Shown one piece after another: positions 55,001 through 64,000 of a stretch of DNA of 64,000 nt. Source of the stretch: Apostichopus japonicus (lineage: Eukaryota; Echinodermata; Holothuroidea; Aspidochirotida; Stichopodidae). The position numbers and the translations under genes are program-made. Every line of letters begins with the position of its first letter. Within the stretch, counting starts at the first letter, position 1. The notes under the pieces are model-generated. The model was not told the DNA's origin, made no database searches, and saw nothing but the letters and a program-made list of their open reading frames with translations. The stretch spans positions 32,280,611-32,344,610 of the forward strand of contig NC_092576.1 in NCBI RefSeq assembly GCF_037975245.1, written 5' to 3'.

Positions 55001-58000
55001 ACTTAACTCCTGGTCATTGGTAACTTGTCACACCCACACACCAAAGTGTGCACAATTCAAGCAATCTCCCCTGGGGCACCACAACCACGTGGCCCCCGGG
55101 GGACTTCACATAGGGTGCAGCCACAAACCGGGGCACGCAACTATATTTACTAGTTACCTCGCAGGTCCCCCATTTATACAGTACACCTGGGTGAAGAGAG
55201 GCAATGGAGATAAAGCGCCTTGCCCAAGGACACAACGCAATGATCTGGCCAGGGCTCGAACCTGTAATCCTTAGATGACAAGTCCACTGCCTTAACCATT
55301 TTCGTTTTTTATCCGCTATTTCGTCAAACTTATACATATTTTTCCTAACTCAGTCAGATCATATTGGACAAGCTCCGAAATTGTACTGATAGATAGAGCT
55401 TATTTTAAACACATTTTAGGATTCCTCACACTGCCGGTAAAAGTCTGTTTTCCTTCCGTTTTCGAGTTATGAGTGATTTAAAGTTTGAAAAGTAGAAAAG
55501 GTGTTGCCTCAGTAATGTTTTTTTTTTTCACTTAAGAATAACATGAGTGTGACTTTTTGTGTGCTAATTTTTAGCTCATACCAGCATGCTGGTGTGAGCT
55601 ATTGTTACAGTGCAGCGTCTATCACTCTATCCGTCAACAATTGGTTAAACCACTGCCACTCGCACAGTGTTCGATGGAATTTCATGAAACTTGGACACAA
55701 GGACCATTGGGTATAGGGCCATCAGAGATAGTCCAAAATTTGGGGTCAAAGGTCACCTGTGGGCCGTAATGGCCATTTTGTGGAAATACGCAAAATGCTT
55801 CTTCTCCTACAGATTCCATGGTACAATGTTGAGGGTTTGTCACGATAGTACTATGGTAGTTTTACCTTCAGGGTGTTCATGAATTTGAGATCAAAGATCA
55901 ACTAGGGGTCTTTTGTGGCCCGGCTGCGGCCCTATATTTTCAAATTGCTCCTGTTCGTACAGTGTATGGCCAATTATACTGAAACTTGGTCACAATGTTC
56001 CTCGGGATGAGAGTTACGAGGGGTGTTCGGAAAATTGAGGTCAAATGTCATTTAGGGGGTCATCGGGGTCATTCTTTTTAATATTTTCAAATATCTCAAT
56101 CTCCTCAAGATTTTGATGGATCATATTCAAAGTTGAACTGATGATTGTTGGATTGTGTAATGAATAAGGTGATGCCTAAAAATTTTTGGTTAAAAGTTAA
56201 TTAATTACAAATAATCCCCATTGTTTAAAAAAAATCTGAGCCTTCACTTTTTGCCAAAGCTCCTTTAATTTGTCTCCCAGTCTCTGCAGTGTTTGTTTAC
56301 ATTTGTGGTTAGGCTCTGCAGAGGCTGTTAGTGGAATTAAAGCAGGACTGGGAGTTGTTATTAACTGTTGAACTGTAAGCATGAGAGCCCTATAGCCAAT
56401 CAGCACTTGCCGATTCTTAGAAGTCTTTGAGCCTGAGGTATGTAGGCAGCTTGTGAAGTTATGTCTTGTAGGGAGTGCTTGTGAAGTTATTTCTGCTAAG
56501 GTAGAGGGGAGAAAGTTTAATAGGGTAGGTCACAGTGGTATTGTCTGAGAGAGTGGGTAAAATAGGATTTAAAGGGGAAAATAGGAATTATAGCCAGTGG
56601 TGTGGCCAGGGTTCTGCTACAGAGGGGGGGGGGGGGATCCCTCATGGGCCCAAAATTGGTTTTGTGTGCCATGCATTTTTAAGCTCGAAAAGGTATGAGC
56701 TTCTGCACCATTGGTGCTCTAGTTATAAGCTATTTTGTCAAACTTATACATTTTTTCCCTAACTCAGTCAGATCATATTGGACAAGCTTCGAAATTGTAC
56801 TGATAGATAGAGCTTATTTTAAACGCATTTTAGGATTCCTCCTTCTGCCGACAAAGTCTGTATCTCCTTCCGTTTTCGAGTTATGAGTGATTTAAAGTTT
56901 ACAAAGTATAATAGGTGTTGCCTCAAAAAATGTTTTTCAATTTACGAATAGCATGAGTGTGATTTTATTTAGTAGATCATATTGGACAAGCTCCGAAATT
57001 GTACTGATAGATAGAGTGTACTGTACTTACAATGCATTTTTAAATTGGATTTTAAGTTAATCTAAAGTTGCGTAATGTGCTCTGATGTCAGTCTATTTTG
57101 TTCAAAATAAATTTTCAAAAATTAAATCTTCTCTCAACACTTTTCAGTGTCTGTAGTAAAATCAGTTCATATGAAAATAACGATCTACGCTTAGGTCTTT
57201 GTTTAAGCACGTAACCACCCCCCACCCCCCCACTTCCCCTCAAGCTTTGAAGTCAACCCTTGGATAACGCGCGTGGGAATTGCTGGGGGTGTGTTTGATG
57301 TTCCCACCATTTAACTATGTTACATTCAAATGGCGCCGCGGCGTCTGCATTGCATTGTCAGGTCGTAACAACAAAACTAAATGGAAGTTTAAATCTATTA
57401 ATTCACTGTTAGCATTCTGGATAACATCCACTAAATTTGTGTTCGGTCTGCAGATTTTTTATTCTTCAACTTATGGTGCCTTTATATTGTAAGATATTGC
57501 CGGTAAAGAAACAAATCTTTCACCAATACTATATTATCGATAGTGGATTGCAAACGTTAAACACCGTTGCACTCGGAAAGGTACACAAGGTATTTTTTTT
57601 GTTACAGGGAAAGTAGTAAAACGTTAGGCTACTGTATATATATGTGAGGTGTTACATTGTTTTGCATCGAAGTTCGTGCATGTTGCAATAATACTGTAGA
57701 CAACTTAGGCTAGGCCGCCTAGCAATGTACAGGAAGTTCAGAAGCGCATTGTCTTTAGTTCATCAACAGGCTGTAGGCCTGGTATCGTCTGGGCTAACTG
57801 ACACTATCGACTATAATTTTAACAATAGCGATCGATTTAATCCTCTCATGAATGGTCGGTCCGCAACTTGGACTAGGCCGCTAGCAATGTCAGTTCAGTA
57901 CAGTAGTTCTCTTGAGTTTATCAACAGACTGTAGGCCTGGTATCGTCGGGATTGTCCGACGCTACCGACGGAAAATTTAACAATAACGATCGATTAAACC

Positions 58001-61000
58001 TTTCATGAATGGTCGGTCTGCATCGTGAACTATCGTCAGGCTAAAACACCTGTACTTGTGCAGTATATCGTCAGGTAGAATTTTTAAAGTCGGATCGTCG
58101 GTATAGTCTGTATAGTCGGGTAGTGTCAACCTCGACGTAACACCACTGTACATCAGTTTCGCTGAAAACAATTCTAACATCTATTAAAGGTTTTCATTAC
58201 TGATGTAATTAACAAACATAATACGAAATGTTAAGGCCTTGTTGGCCACGTGATCTTTGTTGGCAACTTTCCGCATTACAATCTCTTCATTTGAGGATAT
58301 TCTCCATGAACAAATGATATCATTTTTTTTTCTCAATCACTCAGTCGACAAGAAAACATATTAATATTTTATGTGTGTGGTGTTGCTGGATAGACACAAA
58401 TTACAGAAACTGGGCTCCGCAAACTAATAGTTTCAAAAGAATTTCGAATATCACAGAAACGAGACGGTGAACCGTGATTTTAAGGGCAGCCAGATAGTGC
58501 AGTTTAAATAATGCGATCATTTTCCATATTGACAGCTTTACAGTAAAACAACATTGGCTAAAAACTTGAATAATATTAGTTGTAAGCAAATACTTAATAT
58601 TCTGGGTTCAATTACGTGAATATTTACAGACAATAAAATATAGGCAGGGGCTATTGTATTATCTTTTTCGTGGAAAACTATAGCAATCATGATCAATTTT
58701 TTCTCATTTTCAGGTTTGATCAACTTCAGCTGCCAACTTCCGTGTCACCTGAGGCATTTACAGACATTATGAAGACTCGGAATATTCAAGGTAAATGAAA
58801 GAGAATGGACAAGATTAATTGATGAAATGTTTGTTTGTTCATCTCTGTTTTTTTTACCACACTTGGTATCATTATTGGTAACATTCTTTGGTCAATTGAT
58901 ACATATTTGAAAACAATAAGGTCAAAGAAATTTTACAAGTAATGATAAGTACATACAAAGACAATGATGCATCTTAATTAACTGAATAGTATAAGGTAAT
59001 TACAAAATGAGTGTTTTAACTGCTCGTAAGAAATAACAGTTTTCCTCTTTGCTTGAGTTCTTTCTCAAGTTTAATAGCAAATTTAAACTTATATAAAAAA
59101 AAAACTACATCTCATATCCGTGTTTGAATTTTTTGTACTTGAGATGACAAATAAGGATATAATAATGGGTGATTCACAGAAAAATGATACTCTAAGCAAA
59201 TGTCATTCTTTGAGAATATCAACTGACTGCCAGAAATAGCTTGCTCTACATCTAAAATGAAGTTTGATATAGAGGGCAATCCCAAACAGATGTAACAGGG
59301 TCTCATCAAAGCGACCACAAAAGTGACATCGCGGGTTATCCATTTGCCCTATTTTATGGCTGTAGTGGTTTGTTCCATTAATGCGATGGAGTAAGCGAAA
59401 CTGGAAACATTGCATCTTGGAATCTCTGACAGAATGAAACGGGCTTGAAAAGTATTCTCCTATTGGGTGGCTGTGATATTTAAATAAAGATTACATTTGC
59501 CTACATCCACAGGAAGAGTACTAACACGAGTAATAAGGTTATTATAAATGGGTCTAGAGACAGAGGAAATATACATTGTTTGTTCATCTCATTAAGTAAT
59601 GTTTTGAAACTGAAATACTATCAAATATGAAATATGTAAGTAAAGATTATCTAAGATGAATTCCGGATAAAATAAAATCAGATGTTAAACTGACTTTCAA
59701 CAGCTTAGAGCAGCTGTATGTATTTAGCTATTTATTGTGATACCAAAACAGTGTATTTCATTCTCTTTATCTTTTCATGTAGTTCGTTGGCGTCCGTTTG
59801 ACATCGACTTTCATTTGGATCTTCAGAATGGTCACTGGGAGGTAAGGGTTTGAGAGGGTTATTTCGTCATATAGTATCCATAACCAATGTTATATATTTG
59901 AGTATGTATATATGTTTGATAAGTTGCCTTGTAAAGAAGGCAATTGGCAATAATAACATTAAAAAACAATAAACTGCACTTCAAATAACAAGTGAAAGTT
60001 GGAAATACATCAAACTGGAGAAGTGGAGCAAATGCAATGAGCTAAAAACTGATGAGATGAAAAGTCATTGTGCTAATAACCTGTGCTGAGTACTTTTTGC
60101 TTTCTCTGACAATGGCAAGTTTAGAATTAGAAGAAACATATTGTATATACGAATTTCTTGATTTTTGTGTATACTAAGATAACTCAACCAACATACTGTT
60201 TAAATAAAAACTCTTTAATTTCAAAAGGAAAGGTACTAACAACAAGTTTCACACATTGAATTTTCTGAATAAAATGAAACTGTTAGCAAACTGCTTATCC
60301 ACTAGAGAACCTGTGAAGGAGAATGTGTAAACGTAAGTTGGCCTGACGTTTCGATCCTAGCAGGATTTTCTTCAAAGGCTAAATGACAAGTAACAGTAAC
60401 AGAAGGGACAAAAACACGCACAGAATACAGATAGGTTTATGAGCATGGTGAACACAAAGAGATAGATGTAAGGGGATTAGTAGACAAGGGATTGTGTTAT
60501 GTAAATTTTGGTCAGTCTGTAAATATACTTATTAAATGTAATTTTACAGACTTACAAAAAGTACATAAAATATGTCTGAAACTTGTTGCCAGTAACGTGG
60601 ACTGTAAAATGACAGATTATTATCTACGGCTATGTTAGGACCTACGTCAGCACCCATTGTTAACATCGAGGATCTTCATTCAGTAACTGATCATTACTTT
60701 AAGTTCGCAAGATGAATCATGCATCGCTAAAAACACTCTATATAAAATGAAGTAATGCATGGAGTTACATTATATCTACGTTAGCCTTAAAGTTGGTTAG
60801 TTTCTATGGTTCGGTGGTCATCACTCCTTCTATAGACTGTTGGTAGTTGACTAAAAATCAAGTTGATTATCAAGTTGTTGAGCAATGCAATGTATTTTGA
60901 ATGGAATGTATTACATTTTTAGAATGGTATCCTCTGTTTTGTTCTTAGTCGATATCTGCATCCCACCTCACATAAGAGCACTATTTTTGGTAGCTAGAAA

Positions 61001-63712
61001 TATTCAGCAACATATCAAATGTTACTCAGGCGACAGCAGCCACCAAATATGCAAATTGAAAAGGTTACATATACGTTGTAAATTTAAACTGGCATAAAAT
61101 GTAAGCAAAGAAAGGCTACATATATAAATCAGACCCTAGTAACCTAGTGATAGAATATGGTAAAACCGCTATGCAAAATATGCTACACATCATAAAGGAG
61201 CCTGTGGTTGACAATGATTAGAACATATAGAACATTTTAAATTCTTCTATATCATTAATTTGAAACTAAGGACACAACAACTACATGAATTATAATCAAT
61301 AACACCACAGAACTCTAAAATATCATACTCAACAAATAAACGTGGCCATGTTTTTTGAACTCACGTCTACGAATTCAGCGAGGATGCTCTCATTATATCG
61401 GTATTGCTATTTTTTGTTGGCAACGTCAGTCCTCAACGTAACGGTGGATGGTCGCATCATTTATGGTTTGTATTAATCACAAACAGTGTTTATTATACGA
61501 ATTTTTAGGAACCATTTTTACGAGACAATGTTGGATGAATTAAAAAACGAAACAGATGATGGAATAAAAATAGAACCAAGGTGCAGCCCTATATTTTCAA
61601 TTATTTGTCAAACTTGCAAGTACAACATCTCGCAGAATCTGGTATGCATGTTATTTAACCATTGTCAACTACCTGTTTTGTAGTAGTTTGGGCAAATTTG
61701 TCGTATCATGGGTTGAAATTACTTATTTCTATTATCCTAATAACAAGTGATTTTTAGAGAAAACAACATAACCAAAAACGAAATTAGTAAAAATGTACTC
61801 TATCAATTAGCTAAGATAAACTTACGTTACAAGGAAATGAATATTAGTGAATCCGATCTATAATCATAAATACATGTCGTTAAATTAACTATAAAGTAAT
61901 GTAAAGTTTGAAGATTTTTTTTTTGTGTATTTACGATGTGTATTTTACTAATTTATGCGAATGAAAGTTATTCTCACAAACCAAAAATATTAGTTAGTTG
62001 CGATTAACATCGAGACTACCAAGACATTGTAAGAATCACGTAGTACCATTTGTTGAAAAATATATAGAGGTGAGGGAAACAGGAAGAAAGTCAAAATGTG
62101 TAATTTTTGGTAATTAAATATGAATATTAATTAAATTTCAGCATTTAGATCTATCTTTCAACGCCTCGCCAAATAGTATTTTGGACTGAAAATTATGTTA
62201 CTTGTTGTACACTAAATACCAAATAAAATGTTTATTGAAATGAGCATGTGTTACTAAATCAGTGGATAACTACAACAAACGGTGAATGCTCGGTATATCA
62301 GTAAAGACAGAGAAGGACTTGAATACTACGATCACTGACATTTACAGCAACGCTTCAATACACATACGTAATTAAGTTATGTCTATTATCTGTTCCGATC
62401 AACACTACATAGAAGGTATATACTGTACATAGAGGGGTTGTACACAGAGGCTTGTAAGGATAAATGATTTCCCATGATGTTAAGTGGCTGTAGGTAATGT
62501 GACACTACATGAGGGTCATTGGTATCTAGAGGCCGTTTGTATTGTGGCACTACATGAGGGTCATTGATGTCAAGCGGCCGTGGGTATTGCGGCACTACAT
62601 GAGGGTCATTGGTGTTAAGTGGCCGTGGGTATTGTGACACTACATGAGGGTCATTGCTGTAAAGCGGCCGTGGGTATTGTGACACTACATGAGGTCATCC
62701 TAATGTGATTCCATAAGGTGGGTTCATGAGATTATGTGGGTCTGCAGGAATTGGAGGGGAGGGGAAAGTGACGGAGATGTTTTTGCTATGGGTGTCGTTT
62801 CTGTGAGGATCTCATTGGGTTCTGTCCGTCAGCAATGTTCCAGATAGGCCGGTCAAGGTCACTGAGTGATTTAACCAGTTTTAATCAGCTCCTTTGTATC
62901 AAATTGATGTGGTTGGTGAGTCGTGGAATGCTGCTCTCCTGTAAGGGTTCTGGTGACCACAGTTAACGGTTAAACTTAAATGGTGCATTATTAGGATGAT
63001 ATAGAATGTATGTTATGTCTTTAAATAAGTATAACGTGAAGGTTTTGATTATGAATACGTTTCAATTTAAAATCAAAATCCCAATTTGACTATTTCACCT
63101 TAATGGACGCCCCACCACAGGCCCCACCAAATTAGACACCCTCCCTTTTGCTCATGCCACTGACAATTGTTATACTGACAAAGTAATTGCTAATTAATCT
63201 TTGTGGAATTACTCAACGCTCTTGAATACCGTATTCGTTATTATTACCGGTTTTACCATGCTACCATTGTCTTGCTGTTCTCTGTCGGTTAAGTTGATTA
63301 AATTCAGGTGAAAAAAAAATTAATCCGGTTGTGCATCAGTCAGTGACAGTAACATTATGTTATACAATCTTCTGCAGCAATGAAATTGGTGTAGTTTTAT
63401 CTTTTTTTTATTTTTGATTAAAAATAATGCAGAGCAGTCTTTACACCTAACGGGTAGACAATGACTGTACTCCTGTCAAGTTAATAACAAAGTCATCGAT
63501 GTAGATTCTGCATTTGTATACCAAATTAAGTTGCAAATATTTGTTATTTTTACATCATGCGACTTTTTCATCTCGTTTTATTTGTTCTACGCTATTAGTT
63601 TGATGACAATCGGATGTTGGAAAATATTCGTTCCAGTACTGTATCTATTGATGGCAGAGTGTTACAACAGATATCAACTGTACAGCTTCTTCATGTGGCA
63701 CACAGACATAAT
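47559..63712 (+). CDS. Gene 2: NACHT plus module A-B-C-D, 5' exons not seen, 3' beyond window
   Basis: Five exons (47559-49060, 50750-51042, 58714-58790, 59783-59841, 63599-63712) join in phase into 682 codons once one upstream base is supplied. This is a paralogue of the intracellular part of gene 1: same exon phases (1-0, 0-2, 2-1, 1-0, 0-0) and same module order. The first exon is entered in phase 1, so at least one upstream exon is required. None with signal peptide, Ig or TM character lies between 27.7 and 47.5 kb. The last exon ends in a donor (gtaagt), so the gene continues past base 64000. Fully open NACHT frame argues against a dead gene. Confidence 0.7.
49061..50749. other. Intron after NACHT exon 2, no gene
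   Basis: AT-rich, no repeat recognised, no supported open frame on either strand. Confidence 0.45.
50750..51042 (+). CDS. Gene 2 exon: module A
   Basis: 293 bp, phase 0 to 2 (acceptor ccgtcacag, donor gtaagt). IPISCLHLDYSS, IILHSGISL, VEKIHIDG, LTEKDILNWFRYGMKCRCIK, ELM. Longer than module A1 of gene 1 by about 25 residues in the middle (His/Asp/Arg-rich segment). Homology at both ends is strong. Confidence 0.83.
51200..51530 (+). repeat. Tandem duplication carrying the exon end
   Basis: 51215-51320 and 51435-51530 share CACATGGAGTTCTTTACT (GAAG variant), GTCATGCACC and ATAATTTACAACAAGCT. With the exon copies at 50985-51050 and 51340-51410 this gives two tandem units of somewhat over 200 bp. 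Confidence 0.75.
51340..51406 (+). pseudogene. Duplicated 3' half of the module A exon
   Basis: Encodes TDKDILNLFHYGMKCRRIKE, then LM and an intact gtaagt donor, nearly the same as the end of the exon at 50750. The 5' half and an acceptor are missing. It lies in a local tandem duplication. Confidence 0.8.
51531..52240. other. Intron, one short palindrome
   Basis: A palindrome GAATCCCGCAAAGCGGAATTC lies near 51672-51692. Nothing else is recognised. The A-rich TTATCGCAATATTTCGATAA block at 52115-52140 resembles the edge of a repeat. Confidence 0.35.
52240..52660 (-). repeat. Dispersed repeat P, copy 2 (inverted)
   Basis: Inverse of 3870-4262: TTCACAAATATTGATGCTTA, AACTTGCCCAAGTTC, CCATCTGGACG, GTGTAATATGCAA, CTTAACCTATTGCGACACA. 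About 85-90 percent by eye. Confidence 0.7.
52661..52790 (+). repeat. GCGTATCCAGG-type repeat and purine tract
   Basis: A short repeat head (GCGCGTATCCAGGGGGGGCG) followed by about 100 bp of almost pure A/G. Low complexity on the + strand. Confidence 0.6.
52800..53900. other. Intron, no gene
   Basis: No coding or repeat content that I can support apart from scattered A-runs. Confidence 0.35.
53915..54360 (+). repeat. Two diverged tandem units of about 225 bp
   Basis: Each unit carries CTGATTGGTTGAATTCAAAC (or TGGTGGAATTCAAAC), TTAACG..TTGGCAGGG, AAACTTGG, and GCGACCAAACGCAAAATGC (or GCGACCCAACGCAAAATGC). Order conserved. Confidence 0.7.
54990..55310 (-). mobile_element. tRNA-derived SINE, second family
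   Basis: On the minus strand: GGTTAAGGCAGTGGACTTGT (A-box region) then GGTTCGAGCCCTGG (B box), followed by a body with GGGCAAGGCGCTTTATCTCC and CACCCAGGTGTACTGTATAA, a widespread invertebrate SINE body. No tRNA 3' half. Confidence 0.7.
55330..55520 (+). repeat. Dispersed repeat Q, copy 2
   Basis: TCAGTCAGATCATATTGGAC, GATAGATAGAGCTTATTTTA, TTAGGATTCCTC, CTTCCGTTTTCGAGTTATGA. Same words at 56755-56890 and partly at 56970-57020. Confidence 0.7.
55572..56150 (+). mobile_element. Repeat starting with a 30-bp palindrome
   Basis: 55572-55601 is a near-perfect palindrome centred on CAGCATGCTG. It is followed by CACTGCCACTCGCACAGTG, GGAATTTCATGAAACTTGG and several GGTCA-containing sections. Looks like a family of non-coding mobile repeats. 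Confidence 0.5.
56730..57020 (+). repeat. Dispersed repeat Q, copies 3 and 4
   Basis: TTGTCAAACTTATACATTTT, ATCATATTGGACAAGCTTCG, then again ATCATATTGGACAAGCTCCG at 56970. Two units in tandem, the second shorter. Confidence 0.65.
57712..58040 (+). repeat. Two tandem units of about 160 bp
   Basis: AGGCCGCCTAGCAATGT, TTCATCAACAGGCTGTAGGC, CTGGTATCGTC, AATAGCGATCGATT, TCATGAATGGTCGGTC appear twice in order (57712-57865, 57878-58018). Confidence 0.82.
58714..58790 (+). CDS. Gene 2 exon: module B
   Basis: 77 bp, phase 2 to 1 (acceptor ctcattttcag, donor gtaaat), encoding FDQLQLPTSVSPEAFTDIMK and on. Same size and phase as both B exons of gene 1. Confidence 0.78.
59000..59480 (-). mobile_element. 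LINE 3' fragment
   Basis: Minus strand: FQFRLLHRINGTNHYSHKIG, then CHFCGRFDETLLHLF, the C-terminal zinc-finger end of a LINE ORF2 (HKIG-x-P-x-C-x-FC-x-ET-x-HLF). Lies in the intron between modules B and C of gene 2. Confidence 0.75.
59783..59841 (+). CDS. Gene 2 exon: module C
   Basis: 59 bp, phase 1 to 0 (acceptor cttttcatgtag, donor gtaagg), encoding VRWRPFDIDFHLDLQNGHWE. Keeps the W-x-P and L-x-L-x-N-G-x-W pattern. Confidence 0.78.
60323..60500 (-). mobile_element. Solo end of the Penelope-like family
   Basis: TGTAAACGTAAGTTGGCCTG, ACGTTTCGATCC, TTCTTCAAAGGCTAAATGAC and GGACAAAAACACGCACAGAA match the inverse of the right end at 21190-21382. No coding part. Confidence 0.85.
60500..61480. 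other. Intron, no gene
   Basis: Nothing recognised. Confidence 0.4.
61509..61641 (+). CDS. Candidate second module D exon or decayed copy
   Basis: Open segment with FYETMLDELKN and, further on, EPRCSPIFSIICQTCKYN before donor gtatgc. It resembles module D at 63599 (F-x(4)-ML-E/D-x-I/L). The obvious acceptor (aatttttag) puts it one base out of phase with module C at 59841; only a weak acceptor (ttttacgag, 61524) would restore phase. Either a broken D exon or a rarely used alternative. Confidence 0.35.
61690..62470. other. Intron, no gene
   Basis: Very AT-rich, nothing recognised. Confidence 0.4.
62480..62695. repeat. 45-bp minisatellite, about five units
   Basis: Unit of 45 bp with CACTACATGAGGGTCATTG and GGCCGTGGGTATTG. 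As the unit is a multiple of three, the minus strand reads a 15-residue peptide repeat (SQYPRPLNTNDPHVV and variants), open over 99 codons, but a one-base loss in the most upstream unit breaks the frame. Lies in an intron of gene 2. Confidence 0.85.
62700..63598. other. Intron, no gene
   Basis: Nothing recognised up to the acceptor of the last exon. Confidence 0.4.
63599..63712 (+). CDS. Gene 2 exon: module D
   Basis: 114 bp, phase 0-0 (acceptor ctacgctattag, donor gtaagt), encoding FDDNRMLENIRSSTVSIDGR, then VLQQISTVQLLHVAHRHN. Aligns with module D1 of gene 1 from end to end. Last exon seen; a further A module is expected to the right. Confidence 0.75.
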
Positions 63713-64000
63713 GTAAGTGTATTGAAGAGTTAAAGATGATACCACAGGCGAACAATAAGCACACAATGAATAAGTAAGGGCTTTTATTAATTGGAAATGT
63801 TTTCCAGCTGGTTCTGTCATCTTCGTAACGTTTGGAATACATGAATGACTTACAACTGTCTAAGATAATAATTTTTAATTTCAGAAGCGGAAATGATATC
63901 GTTAGGGAAGCCTCGCAAATATAACTGCCGGTTCTGGGCCGGCGAAATCTCGCACCCCTTGCTCATTATGCATGTGCATATTGGTCCCATGGTTGAATGC
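63713..64000. other. Start of the next intron of gene 2
   Basis: A small GC-rich hairpin (GCCGGTTCTGGGCCGGC) near 63928-63944; nothing else. Confidence 0.4.

Noticed and set aside
55246-55310. Possible tRNA gene (B box GGTTCGAGCCC)
   Set aside because: Only promoter boxes of a SINE; no cloverleaf.
62480-62695. CRISPR-like array
   Set aside because: Units are contiguous 45-bp repeats without unique spacers, and the genome is animal.
63531-63716. Hydrophobic 61-codon frame ending at 63716
   Set aside because: Other frame of the module D exon; the homologous frame is the one starting at 63599.

Overview
This looks like nuclear DNA of an invertebrate deuterostome, most likely an echinoderm. 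A sea cucumber is my best guess, but I cannot prove the species. The reasons are the exon-intron structure, the AT-rich introns, NACHT proteins of the expanded echinoderm type, and a mix of Penelope-like, DIRS-like and LINE retroelements, tRNA-derived SINEs and AGGTCA-rich tandem arrays. I see no bacterial-style genes.

Gene 1 (45-27701, + strand) can be assembled from 18 coding exons whose reading phases agree at every junction. It gives a 1347-residue protein: signal peptide, four Ig-like domains in the order V-C-V-C, one transmembrane helix, a basic juxtamembrane segment, a complete NACHT STAND ATPase (P-loop, Walker B, sensor), a C-terminal part built from a recurring four-exon module (called A-B-C-D here, loosely LRR-like), and a short tail. 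The prediction is a cell-surface immunoglobulin receptor with an NLR-type ATPase as its cytoplasmic part. This is the most interesting object in the window.

Gene 2 (47559-63712 and beyond the right edge, + strand) is a paralogous NACHT exon followed by modules A, B, C and D. No signal peptide, Ig or membrane exon for it is visible in the 20 kb between the two genes. Its NACHT acceptor has the same phase as that of gene 1, so it could be an alternative intracellular cassette for the gene 1 ectodomain, a gene that lost its 5' end, or a gene with unrecognised 5' exons. Isolated module-like exons at 30.2, 38.0, 38.4, 51.3 and 61.5 kb suggest repeated exon shuffling and decay.

Layout: 0-8.3 kb signal and Ig exons, with a 4 kb inverted-repeat element and duplicated intron blocks; 9-12.2 kb membrane and linker exons among AGGTCA arrays; 12.8-14.3 kb NACHT; 15-27.7 kb repeat modules, interrupted by a Penelope-like element (19.1-21.4 kb) and a DIRS-like element (22.6-24.1 kb); 27.7-39 kb LINE and Penelope debris; 39-47.1 kb a nest of at least four elements, one inside another; 47.5-64 kb gene 2, with tandem duplications, SINE, LINE and a 45-bp minisatellite in its introns.

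The two genes probably serve innate recognition: the Ig part would sense ligand outside the cell and the NACHT part would signal by nucleotide-driven assembly at the membrane. That role is inferred from families, not shown by the sequence.
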